From: Drechslerella dactyloides | Lineage: Eukaryota; Ascomycota; Orbiliomycetes; Orbiliales; Orbiliaceae | Assembly: GCA_020064725.1 (NCBI GenBank) | Contig: JAGTWJ010000003.1 | Span: 744,001-808,000, forward strand | Length of the DNA stretch: 64,000 bases | Reading direction: 5' to 3' | In this document: piece by piece, positions 45,808 to 56,044 of the stretch | How positions within the stretch are numbered: the stretch's first letter is position 1 | Layout: each line of letters starts with the position of its first letter | The notes under the pieces: generated by a model | Databases searched by the model: none | Seen by the model: only the letters and a program-made list of their open reading frames with translations | What the model was told of the DNA's origin: nothing | Program-made: the position numbers and the translations under genes

Positions 45808-47373
45808 ATGAGAATAACGAAATTACCTCCTATGAAGACTAAAGGAACGCCCCTGCTCACTGTGAGCCAGCGATACGAGCTCATCACAAGGCGCCAGGAA
45901 TTATTTTATCCCTGGACTACCGAGGAGACTTTGAAGGAGCTACTCGAGGAGAATCCGCATCCGACGATTGGCTGGGGTATGTGAAAAACCCAACCAAATC
46001 CCCAAGAGGTTTCCCATGTAATACTAACTATGAGACCAATTTAGTTACCGCACCAACAGGGAAACGTAAGTTGTAAAGGGCATTATTGCCTTGTCTTGTG
46101 TTCATTGCTCGTGTCTAGGCGTTTGCTAGATGAGTCAACTTTGACATACATACAGAAGAATGCTAAAATCGCATCTTGATAATCGCAGCGCATATTGGCT
46201 ACCTCATGCCGCTTGCAAAGATGGTGGACTTCCTCCGTGCGGGACTAAAGGTACCCTACACTCTCACCAGGTTTGGGAACACATTGTCACAATGTCTATG
46301 GACCATTAAATCAATGCGTATCTTTGCTGATGAGTTGCATAGCCCATCATTCTCTATGTGGACGTATACGCTCTCCTTGTCAACTACGTCCACCCTCTCC
46401 CTCTTATCACTGAACGACTGGTCTACTATCGCTATCTCACTATCGCCGTTCTCTCATCTCTTGGCGTCGAAGAAGATGAGGTCAAGCATATCGCCGAGTC
46501 GTCTTATGCATATACGGAAGCTTTCGTCCGGGAATTTCACAAGCTTATCGTTCTGATGAAGCAGACGGATGCACACTGCACATCTGAAGTTGCAGAAACG
46601 GACATGCTGAGTCCATTGCTCTGTGCAATCCATCAAACGCTCGGAGAGGCTTTCGGTGGAATGGACATCCAGTTTGGGGGAATTGACCAGGCGAGCAAAG
46701 AAACCAAATATGAGACGTATTCTATGCCTTAGTTCTCGATGCTAACATGCTGCGTTTAACGTCACAGGAGGATCTCTTCTACCATTCAGCAACATTTCTG
46801 CCAAAGATAGGTCACAAACCTCGCGAGCACATGATGCACATCATGGCGCCGAGTCTCAAATCGTCACCCGACCGCGACAAGATGTCTTCCTCCCACGCAT
46901 CAGATACCAAGATCGAGTTCTTAGACGACCGCATCACCGTCAACCGCAAGATTCAAGCCGCAGATTGCCCCGCCGGAGACATCAGCGACGCCAATTGTGT
47001 GCTCAGTCTCCTCCGCGATGTCATCTGGCCCATCAGCCTGATGCGCGTGGAGCGTTTGCGCGGAGACGTCGGCTACCATAAAGATGAGGGCTGCGAGCTG
47101 CAGCCAAGTGAGCAAAGACCACTAACTGCCCTAAACGGGCCTGCAGGGACGATATTTAGTATCTGGTCGAACGAGTTGAGGAACTGGATATACTATGAGG
47201 ATTGGAATGACCTGGAAGGGGACTACAAGTGCGGCGCAATCACACCGGAGGATCTCAAGGAATCGGTTGGAAATTGGTTGAACTTGCTGCTGCTGCCAAT
47301 CCGTGAGGCTTTCAGAGAGAGCGAAGAGTGGCAAATGGCGGAGAAGAAAGCATATCCAGGAGGTGTGTACTAG
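45808..47373 (+). CDS. Diverged tyrosyl-tRNA synthetase paralog
   Basis: Five exons: 45808-45976, 46045-46065, 46189-46250, 46343-46690 and 46768-47373; 401 residues, the length of cytosolic TyrRS. The class I signatures are present: TAPTGKPHIGYLMPLAK (HIGH region, from residue 58) and KMSSS (about residues 238-242). FGGID plus a TyrRS-type C-terminus (DLKESVGNWLNLLLLPIREAF, ending AEKKAYPG) also fit. Side-chain-reading residues are changed. The Tyr of the usual I-Y-W-G-T is Gly (IGWVT). The Tyr of the usual L-x-Y-P-x-x-Q is Cys (LLCAIHQ), and the Asp three residues after that Gln is Gly. Intron 4 (46691-46767) works only with a GC donor, and then DQ-EDLFYHSATFLP aligns without gaps to the family's DQRKIF block. 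Normal tyrosylation is doubtful; altered specificity or a non-translational role is likely. Confidence 0.88.
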
Positions 47374-48056
47374 TTACTTCCAATTCGGTTGCAGCATCAG
47401 TCAATATCTCGAGGCGACGATTAGTCCACTACCGGAACGAAGTTCATATGCATCACTTACATACGTGCAAACGAGTCTACTTACAAGCCTGACTGCGGCG
47501 GTACGGGTTATACAGCTTGAGTGAGAAAGGACCTAGCTGCCTTGTTAGCTCTTCAGAAATTCAGGGATTCATCATTATTAGATAGTAGCCATATTATTCT
47601 TCATATAGACTATAGTAGCGCACACGCGCCAGATATATTGATCTTCTTTTGAGACTTTACATTTGTGCAAATCCGATTCATACGACCACATATTTGTATT
47701 CACATGTTGCAGTTCTGCTATTTAAATTTTCGGTATCCAAATTTCTATCAGACTTACTGAACTGATGAAAGATTACAATACCGGCCACTGAAAGACAAAA
47801 AAGCTGCCATCCTTATTATAGAAGAACCGAAGTCCGCATATATCCTATCGGTCACAGGTCTTCGCATATATTGAGATTATAGATTTAAATTCAGCATTTG
47901 ATTTATCCAGAAGAATCCAGTTTTATTCCAATGACGGCTTTCGTATCCACCGTGCATGGACGTTTGCCCCCCGCCTCTATATAGGCTTATTATCCACTAA
48001 TCACATGTATACATGCATGAATTGAAGCTCGAACAACTAAGAAACCAGACTAGCAT
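47374..48056. other. Convergent 3' region
   Basis: About 680 bp, AT-rich, between the TyrRS-like gene and the repeat protein gene. Nothing recognised. Confidence 0.5.
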
Positions 48057-49265
48057 CTAATCTTCGTTATTTCCTGGCTGGCCTCCGTTGGAGGGAGGGT
48101 TGCCCACGACGCCACCGGGGACGTTTCCGTTTCCGTTTCCATTGCCCGGCTGGATCGGCTGCGAAGGCTGCTGGCCGGGACCGGAGCCGGGCCGTCCATT
48201 GCCTGGTGCCGGGATGGGGGTGAAGCCTGGCTGAGAACCCAGATTGTTGCCTGGCTGTTGCGGCTGTCCGCCATTGCCGGGCTGAGAAGGCAATCCGTTA
48301 CCTGGCTGTTGTGGCAGTCCGTTACCGGGCTGGACTGGGGCGGGACCTGGCTGGACTGGGCTAGGACCCACGGGCTGCGATCCATTACCTGGCAGCTGTC
48401 CATTACCTGGCAGCTGTCCATTACCTGGAAGCTGTCCATTGCCTGGAAGCTGTCCATTGCCCGGAAGCTGTCCATTGCCTGGCTGTTGTCCGTTACCGGG
48501 CTGTTGTCCGTTACCGGGCTGTTGTCCGTTTCCTGGCAGCTGTCCGTTTCCTGGCAGCTGTCCGTTGCCCGGCTGCTGTCCCGGCTGGCCACCGAGGTTC
48601 GGCAGCTGGCTGTTGAACACTAGGTTATCCATTACCTGGCCGAAAGTCGGGTCAGGGAGTTGGGCAATCTGTTCCCAGGTTGCATCAGGCACGCTCGCGA
48701 GGAACTGCTGCTGGGCGGCCGTCAGCTGCTGCTTCAGGCCCGGGTCGGTGAGGACGAATTGCTTGAGCTGCTGGCCTTGGCTGCCGCCTGGGCCACCTGG
48801 TCCAGTACCTGGTCCAGCACCTGGTCCAGTACCAGGGCCGGTTTGTTGGCGTTTATCGAACGACTCGCTATCGCGCCTTTGGAGAAGCGGCAATTCCTCA
48901 TCCGGATCAGCGCCGGCAGCCGCGGCCTCAACATCGCGTGTCAGAAGCGGCAGCTCCTCATCCGGGTCACCGTTAGCAGCCGCAGCTTCGACATCGACAT
49001 CGCGGGTAAGAAGAGGTAGCTCCTCGTCGGGATCGGCGGCGGCGGCTGCCGCATCAACATCACGCCCTTCAAGAAGAGGCAGCTCCTCGTCCGGGTCAGC
49101 AGCAGCAGGCGCCGGAGCGACATCGCCACCGACGGGGTGGTCGCCGCCACCTGGATGGTCTGCAGCGCCCACAAGGCCGATGTCTAAGGTATCCGGTCTA
49201 GCGACGGGGAGGGCGAGAGAGGTGGCGTAGAGCAGAGACGCCAGCATGAGAACGGAGACCTTCAT
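48057..49265 (-). CDS. Secreted repeat-containing protein, precursor-like
   Basis: Single exon, 402 residues from the ATG at 49265, chosen because MKVSVLMLASLLYATSLALP is a clean signal peptide. A farther ATG at 49307 would hide it. Parts in order: (1) a Gly/His/Ala-rich propeptide; (2) four near-identical copies of DPDEELPLL at residues 57, 78, 100 and 120, each followed by a basic residue and a DV-(D/E)-AAAA spacer; (3) dibasic sites QRR-D and DKR-Q near 130-139; (4) a 60-residue helical module (LTAAQQQFLASVPDATWEQI, then LPDPTFGQVMDN); (5) eleven QLPGNG/QQPGNG hexapeptides; (6) a Pro/Gly/Asn tail. It could be a cell-wall protein, or a precursor processed by Kex2-like and related proteases. 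No family recognised. Confidence 0.8.
   Translation of the reverse strand: MKVSVLMLASLLYATSLALPVARPDTLDIGLVGAADHPGGGDHPVGGDVAPAPAAADPDEELPLLEGRDVDAAAAAADPDEELPLLTRDVDVEAAAANGDPDEELPLLTRDVEAAAAGADPDEELPLLQRRDSESFDKRQQTGPGTGPGAGPGTGPGGPGGSQGQQLKQFVLTDPGLKQQLTAAQQQFLASVPDATWEQIAQLPDPTFGQVMDNLVFNSQLPNLGGQPGQQPGNGQLPGNGQLPGNGQQPGNGQQPGNGQQPGNGQLPGNGQLPGNGQLPGNGQLPGNGQLPGNGSQPVGPSPVQPGPAPVQPGNGLPQQPGNGLPSQPGNGGQPQQPGNNLGSQPGFTPIPAPGNGRPGSGPGQQPSQPIQPGNGNGNGNVPGGVVGNPPSNGGQPGNNED
48381..48578 (-). repeat. 18-bp coding minisatellite (PGNGQ repeats)
   Basis: Eleven consecutive 18-bp units encode QLPGNG or QQPGNG. Neighbouring units differ mainly by synonymous changes and Leu/Gln switches. That points to expansion by slippage or unequal exchange, so copy number is probably variable between strains. 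Confidence 0.85.
48882..49097 (-). repeat. Four-copy DPDEELPLL coding repeat
   Basis: Four imperfect units of about 60-66 bp. Each encodes DPDEELPLL followed by E-G-R-D, T-R-D, T-R-D or Q-R-R-D and an alanine-rich spacer. The nonapeptide is invariant while the spacer varies. Confidence 0.85.
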
Positions 49266-51727
49266 CTTGGATATATAAACGGAGAACAAGAAAAAAATGG
49301 GATTCAAAAAGATAGATTAAGAAAGAATGTAGAGGGCCTGCCTATTACCTGCCAGAGGTACGAAGGGGAAAGAAATGAAGCGGGAGGGATGTTTATTGAG
49401 CGACCGGGCTGTGTGATCGATGATAGAGAGAAAGAAACGAACTTCAAGCGTGGCAACAAGCAGTTATATACTCGTCATCCGTCTCCTATCAGCCGGCCAT
49501 ACCCCCTTTTTGGCATTAAAGCTGTATACCCCATATAGAATAGCATGCAGAATTCAGAATCAGCACCAGGACCTGCATAGTCAACCCGCTGGCTGTGCAT
49601 ACAGATACAAGCTGTCTCTCCGGAACAGCACTTCAATTACGTCTGTGGAGTAGCAGATTCGCTTTGGATTCCGGTCTCCGAAGCAGCCTCAAACCTCGCC
49701 ACACGCACAATCGATCAACCTTGTCAAACTTGTTCCTCGGCAGACTCAGCTAGTGATATTTTGGTGCAGCGGGCGTTTTCATGGTGCCCGACCCGACAGA
49801 CACAGCTGTATTCTCGAACCTGGAGATTCATCCTAACCACATTTGTTAGGAGCACCCGCAAAGATAAACTGCACGCTGGACCGTATAGGGCGTGTTGACC
49901 GTGTGGTATTTCTCGATTGCGCGTCGACCGACTGTTTTCGGTAACACGAAACTAAGGGCACGCTGCACCGTCGCGTCGCAAGTCACCTTCAAACAAGACA
50001 TTCGAATGCCGCCGTGGCTGGGCATATTGCGACGCCCTCACTTATTCACTCGCTCACCACTTGCAGGCACATTTGGTTTGAGGAATGAGTGAATGTATAA
50101 TGCAAGGCATGTGAAACTGCACTTAGCAAAGCAGAGTGCATTGCGTTCACGTTCCGTCCCTCCGAGGACACCTAGTCAGAATCGCGCCGAGGATGAAGTC
50201 GTTCGAAACACCGCAAATGTAACCGGCAATCTGAAGGTATCTGAAGGTAAGGTCAAACTAAACATCGCGGCTCGCATGCGGTGTATTCTAGAGATCTAAA
50301 GTCTCACGGATGCTACTCTCCGGCTTGGCCAGTTAGAACATCCGATGAGCTTCAAGACATCTAGGCTCCTGTGCTGTCAATTGCCCTGACATGCAAAGCG
50401 AACTCGCCTATCGACTCCTACTCCTCCAGTGTTGGTGATGTACCCTGTATCGCAAGCAGGCTAGTCATTGCTGGGCTTTGCTGGTGGCGAGACTGCAGGC
50501 AGGCTGCGCGCGTAAGGCTCATAAATTAGTCAACAATAATGATGAAGAGGCGTAGGATAATGTCCAAAAAGTGCCAACCCATCAAGTGCGAACTACAACC
50601 TTCCACATATAAACAGCGTAGATGCGAATCATGAGACCTAGCTCCTTCTCGCGAACCCACTGGAATCCGGCCGTCTCGTTACCATGGATGGCACCGGCAT
50701 GCATCTCAAGCGGAAGATAAATTATATTATAAAAGTCATTAGACCGGTCGGTATGCAATCCGGCCGGGATATTTCGAAATCCAACTAATATTGACCAACC
50801 AAATCTCATGCCAGTACGCCGCAATGGGACTTTTGAATTCAACTATACCCTGACCGTGCATGTTTACTTACATCCAAGGACCGCTATATCGCCATGCGCG
50901 CACGCAACATTGTCCGATCATGGTCAGCCAAACATGCAGGCGTCCATGTTACCGCCAATGCCGCATCAGCCCTAAGATTTTGGTTCCTGACGCTAGTTCG
51001 CAAGCCCGGACGCCCCGGCGCCATCTCGACGGCAGATTGGCTCCGTCGGCGCTAGGAGGCAGGTCGACATACTATCACCGTGGCGTCCAGACAACAGCTT
51101 GGTTGCGCGACACGATAATTTGTCACTCGAATTTATAACCCGCGATGGTGAGATACGAAGAGCTACGACGTTTGTGTGTCAAACTGCGCGATACTCGCAT
51201 GCATTATGATATGATCAAACCCGTCCCATAGCCTGACAATAAGAAGTATGAGAAAGAAAAACAACCAGGGCAACAATATAACCCACACAAAAAAGTACAA
51301 CTAAGAAAAGGGCGGGTAGACGAAAGAAAGGGTTAAAGCAATATGTTCTTTTGGACAACAAGAAACAGAGAAACGAAAGAAGAAAGAAAACTCAGGCGCG
51401 ATGTCGCGCCTCCGAAAAAGGGGATACAAGAAGGCAGATGTAGACTCGAGAGCGGTAATAAAGAACTAGCTGGACTCCTAGTCGATGCGATAACAACCCA
51501 GGCAAAAAGAAATGTCGTTGATTGTGACACTATCGTCGATTTAGTCCTTTCCTCGCCTTCCGAAAGGCCAAACTCGTCATATGCATATCCAAACGCAGTG
51601 TGCTTAAACCCCAGTTTCCAAGATAGCCAGGAACCGTAGTCTTGTAGGTATCCTTTCTGGGAGAACGAACCTTGCCAGCTTCCATAAACAACAAAAAGGC
51701 GCAAAGGAAAATGCTGTACAGATTAGA
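49266..51727. other. Intergenic
   Basis: About 2.5 kb upstream of the repeat protein and downstream of the Csi2-like gene. Frames such as 51704-51333 (minus strand) are open but lack motifs. 51240-51420 is A/G-rich. Nothing else seen. Confidence 0.5.
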
Positions 51728-53038
51728 CTACCTCCTGCTTCCGCTGCCGGGGCCGCCGGGGGAGTGGCCGCTCTTTCTCCGGCTGTTTCTCTTCGATTGG
51801 TCACCGCTCGACATACCACCTTCCTCTGGGAACGGAACGTCTAGCATATCCTCGAGATATGTACTCGGCGTCCTGCCACCGGGCTGCACGCCCAATGTAG
51901 AACTGATGCTAGGGGCCTGGGCGTGGCCTTGTCCTGGCGACGGCCGTCTAGAAGTAGGCAAAAGCAACGGAGACGCCGGTGGGGTTCCAACAGCGTGAGA
52001 ATCACGAGTTGCAGGCCGAGGGCGGGCGAGAGAATCGCGGGACTGGTTGAAAGCTAGATTTGAAGACGCAGCTGGAGCATAGTATCCAGCGGGAAGATAT
52101 TGAGATCCACGGTTCCCGTGAGGAGAGTTGGCGGTGGCAGTCGGCGAGAAGAACAGCGAGGTGTTGGGCGTCTGTCCGAGACCGGTGCGAGAGCTGCCCA
52201 GATGATCCAAAGAGAGCGAAGATCCGGCACCAGCACTGTAGAAGGACTTCTTGTTAGAAGTAGGAGGGTTGTACCGACCGAGAAGGCCAGCCTTGGAGTC
52301 CGCAGCTGCCAGGTTCGCTTTCCGGATAGAACGACGGAGTTGATAGGCAACAATCATCCTCCAGGCGAACGCGATCAGACCGATGAGACCAAGGGCTCCG
52401 CCAACCGCAATAAAGACGGTGCCCTCTGGAAGATTCGATTTTTGCATATACGGCGCATTCTTCGTGTTCGGCACAGCGGGAGGCGGGTAATCCGGAATGT
52501 CGTACCTGTTGCTGTTCTCCGGCGGCGTATACTTTGGAGGAGGCGGGTCGCCGCCGCTGCCTCCTCCTCCTGGAGCAACACCAGTGATCGAGACAACCGC
52601 AGAACTCTGCGTTAGGCTTGGAGTGCTGATGGCCGGTGCTGGGGGATCGTCCGATGATATCGCAGGCGGCGGGGCGTCGCTCGGTTTCTGCGACTTGTTG
52701 TTGTTATTGTTGTCGGAGCTTTTGTCAGAGTTTTTGCCCTGAGATGAAGCAGCCGGCGGTGGATTTGTCGTCGCTGCCGGCGGCGGCGGGTTATTCTGAG
52801 TCGCTGAGGGCCTGTTATTATTGTTATTGGCGACCGAGCTCCCAGGATTGTTCCTGCCGTTGTCCCCATCATTGTTCCCAACGCTGTTCCCACCGTTGTT
52901 TCCACCGTTGTTTCCACCGTTGTTCCCTCCGTTGTTCCCACCGTTGTTGTTTCCTCCGTTGTTGTTTGCCTGCGCGAGGACGGTGGTGGACAGGCTCGCG
53001 AGGAGCACGAGTAACGAGAAGGCGGACGACGGTCGCAT
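51728..53038 (-). CDS. Csi2-like single-pass cell-surface protein
   Basis: Single exon, 436 residues from the ATG at 53038; this start gives the signal peptide MRPSSAFSLLVLLASLSTTVLAQ. The ectodomain is low-complexity: repeated NNGG units (about residues 24-55), then Pro/Ser/Asn-rich sequence, consistent with an O-glycosylated stalk. The juxtamembrane and membrane segment KSNLPEGTVFIAVGG, GALGLIGLIAFAWRMIVAY and QLRRSIRKA (about residues 220-265) is the hallmark of fungal Csi2-like proteins. Yeast Csi2 is linked to chitin synthase 3 and cell-wall integrity. The cytosolic tail is Ser/Pro-rich and probably phosphorylated. The ortholog call rests on the membrane block and overall plan. Confidence 0.78.
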   Translation of the reverse strand: MRPSSAFSLLVLLASLSTTVLAQANNNGGNNNGGNNGGNNGGNNGGNNGGNSVGNNDGDNGRNNPGSSVANNNNNRPSATQNNPPPPAATTNPPPAASSQGKNSDKSSDNNNNNKSQKPSDAPPPAISSDDPPAPAISTPSLTQSSAVVSITGVAPGGGGSGGDPPPPKYTPPENSNRYDIPDYPPPAVPNTKNAPYMQKSNLPEGTVFIAVGGALGLIGLIAFAWRMIVAYQLRRSIRKANLAAADSKAGLLGRYNPPTSNKKSFYSAGAGSSLSLDHLGSSRTGLGQTPNTSLFFSPTATANSPHGNRGSQYLPAGYYAPAASSNLAFNQSRDSLARPRPATRDSHAVGTPPASPLLLPTSRRPSPGQGHAQAPSISSTLGVQPGGRTPSTYLEDMLDVPFPEEGGMSSGDQSKRNSRRKSGHSPGGPGSGSRR

Positions 53039-56000
53039 CGTGAATGGAGCAAAGTGATGCTGACTAGGAAATTCGAGAGACCAGCTGCCCAAGGTTTATC
53101 GTTACGACGGCTGCGAGAGCCGAAGAAGAAGCGTCGACACGGTGCAGATGTCTGTCGGGGCCGAAGACGATGGCGAAGAGGTCTGGTTGATAGTTTTGCC
53201 GGCGGCTAATTCGGCCAAATAACAAACGTCGAGGCCACGCGAAAACTCCTTTTTAGCCGTCGTGACAGTCGTCGGAATAATAGTCGTCGCCGCAACTGCA
53301 GGATTCCGGAGGTCGGGCGAAGACAGGGCGAGATGAAGTGGAAAGCAGAGTCGTCGTCTGTGGCACAAGTGTGTAACGCGGGTCAGCATCGATCTGTCGG
53401 GCGTTCTTCAACAAGATCTCGCAGCTAATTTCGAGCGCCAATGAATGCAGGCGGAGCCACAATTACAGACGCAAGCTTCTCCGTAAAAGCCTCCCCTCGT
53501 TTGAAACAAACAACAAGCTGTTCTCCCCGCCCCCCGAAGCAGATTTTATCGTGTGCAATGGCGACAGTTGTAGAGCTCTCGTCGTTCGGTATTCCGTCAA
53601 GGCGAACGTCGCTGGGAGATAGATGCTGACAACTGTCCCGCCGAGCCCAGCATTCCACTCCACTACATTCCCTTCGGTCGTCCTGCGGTGTGCCGGCAAG
53701 CGCGAGCCAGGAAATCACATCGAAAGGGGGCGAGCAGAAGCAGAAGCAGATGCAGATGCAGATGCGTAGGCAGAAGCACACGCAGACGCAGAGGAGGAGG
53801 CCGGGCGAGAAGCCAACAAAAACAAGATGGCGACAAACAAACCAAACCCGGCTAGACGACCGCCGCCACCATCGCTCGAACCGGGAAACGGGGGAACAGG
53901 AGGAGATGATGCACCCACCAGAAGAACTGTACTGCCTGCGGAGGGCCGCCGTGTCTATCTATATCCGTGTACCGTGTATGTATATGGTCGGAAACCGTCT
54001 ATGGCGAAGGAAACGGGGCGAAAAGCGAGCGTCGATGCTGAGCGGAAAACGACAGGAAACGAGCGACGATGAAGTAAGAAGGAAGAAGGAAGGAAGGAAA
54101 CCAAGAGCGGCAAGTCGTAGGAAAAGGATAAGAAAGACGATGGACGACGAAAAACGACTCTCCTGACCTCGCTCTCACTTGGCAGGCTATTTTTGCCGCT
54201 CCCGGCTGCGTGTATGAACTTACCTACTTCGCACTGACCAGACCGTGATCAGAAAAGAGTGGGAGAAGGAGGGCGTCGACGCAGGAGGCTCCTTGCAGTA
54301 GTGCGTTTTTAGGGGCTCACAGCCGCACCTTCCCTTCCACTTCATGTCCGATTTCTTCTTCGGCCTGGGCACGCAATTCGCCATGCCAGGCAAAAAAGGA
54401 GGCCTGTTCCTGTTCTCCTGGCTCCCTGCTGTTTTGGACATTGACATCTCGCTCCTTCGCAGTCTAGTCTCCTTCCAGACTAGCCCCATAGTTCGCCCGC
54501 CCGCCGGCAACGTAACCACCGCCCGTCACGCTGTGGAGGCTATTTCGGGCGCTGGCAAAGGGACAGCAGTCTATTTCAAGCTCACCTTTGCCGATACGAC
54601 CGTAGCCGGGGCCGGCTGACTTGATGCTCCAGGGTCGCATTCGCCATGTCATCCTCGCCAGACATGATGTTGTATTTTACTTACAACACGTCAAACGGCC
54701 ATGACCAGGACCGCTAAACATATTCAACCTGAATTTCTTATTCAAACTGGCATAGAATTGATTCCTAGACCGAACTGCGATGGCAGAGCCGAAGCCATAA
54801 GGTAAGGTAATCTGGCTCGGGAGGCAAGGGATAGAATATCTATCCGGATATGTTGTATTTGGGGTATCTGAAAAAATATATGGAAGGGCGTCTGGCTTGC
54901 GAGATAAAGTCCCATCATTGCCTTGCAATTATTGTAAGCCGTTCTGTGGGAGGAGCCTGGCGAGCATCCGTAGATAGTCTTGATGATGGTTATTGATGAG
55001 CATAAGATTGAAAGGGAGGCTTCTCCCGGAACCAACGAACATAGAAAAGTCAACGCCTTTAGCAACTGAACTAATGCAGGGATAAGTCTAAGGGAAAAGA
55101 CCGAAGTGGGTAGCGAATTCAGACGCTGACGGCTCCTGTGTAACAATTTAATATATTCTATATAGCTTTGATCACCATATAACCTGATTTCGAAAGCCAA
55201 ACTTCACAGACATATGGAAACGGCGTAGTCTGGTGTACAAGACCAATATGCAATATGACGTTTAAATTCCCAGCCGCTGCTAGTCATATTAATATCGAAC
55301 GGAACCAGAAGTTTATCTTTCTCTTTTCCTGAAAGGACTGGCAGCCTCCCCAAAAAAGCAGCCGGCCTGATATACGACAAGCTGGTAGACAGATTGGTAT
55401 CCAGCAAATACTAGAATATAAGTACTTATATGCCGATATGAGCCGCCGCTGCTATATAACTAGAACGCCTGAGTTGCTTGCTAGGTCGACTTCTGCCAGA
55501 CCAGCTGTTCGCTAGGCCAGCTGCTTGGTGCGCGACAGACTGGGTCCCAGTATAATAGTACCCCTGAAGCCACAGGTTAGACGCTTTACTTTCGGTATAT
55601 AATTATATTTATCAAGTATTTCAACAGGTGAATTTCACCTACAACGTAGTCTTGACTACAGGGCGTGAGAGAGTTATATCATCTGTCATAGCTCAATATA
55701 TGTTTATCAAGTAAATTATTGAATTGAGATATGCAGTCTTCTGTCCACTTTTCGCACGCCACAGGACTTCTCCGTTCCATGATTCTAGATATAACGATTT
55801 TCTGACGAACGAGTGTGACAGGAAAATACTCTTCAACCTGTTTTTTTTTTCTATATTACCATCATTATATAGATACATGTAATATCATTGTCTACATGGC
55901 ACTAGTGATTTTACAATATGAACCTCAACAGCATATGCATGTTAACGTAAATCAGCCCTTTCGGGGGTCAGACCGCGGCGCTGCCGGGAAATCTGTACAA

Positions 56001-56044
56001 AGCATTTCTACAAGCCTCCGGGAGTGATGCGAGCATCGCAGCCG
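53039..56044. other. Intergenic, long Csi2 upstream region then AT-rich stretch
   Basis: About 3 kb. 53039-54650 is GC-rich, with CAGATG/CAGAAG-type short repeats near 53740-53800 and several open frames without motifs. It is probably the CSI2 promoter and a long leader. From about 54700 to 56040 the sequence is AT-rich and stop-dense. I find no gene in either part. Confidence 0.5.

Noticed and set aside
54344..54619. 91-codon + strand frame in the Csi2 upstream region
   Set aside because: Hydrophobic but without a proper signal peptide or family; overlaps an equally long frame on the other strand.
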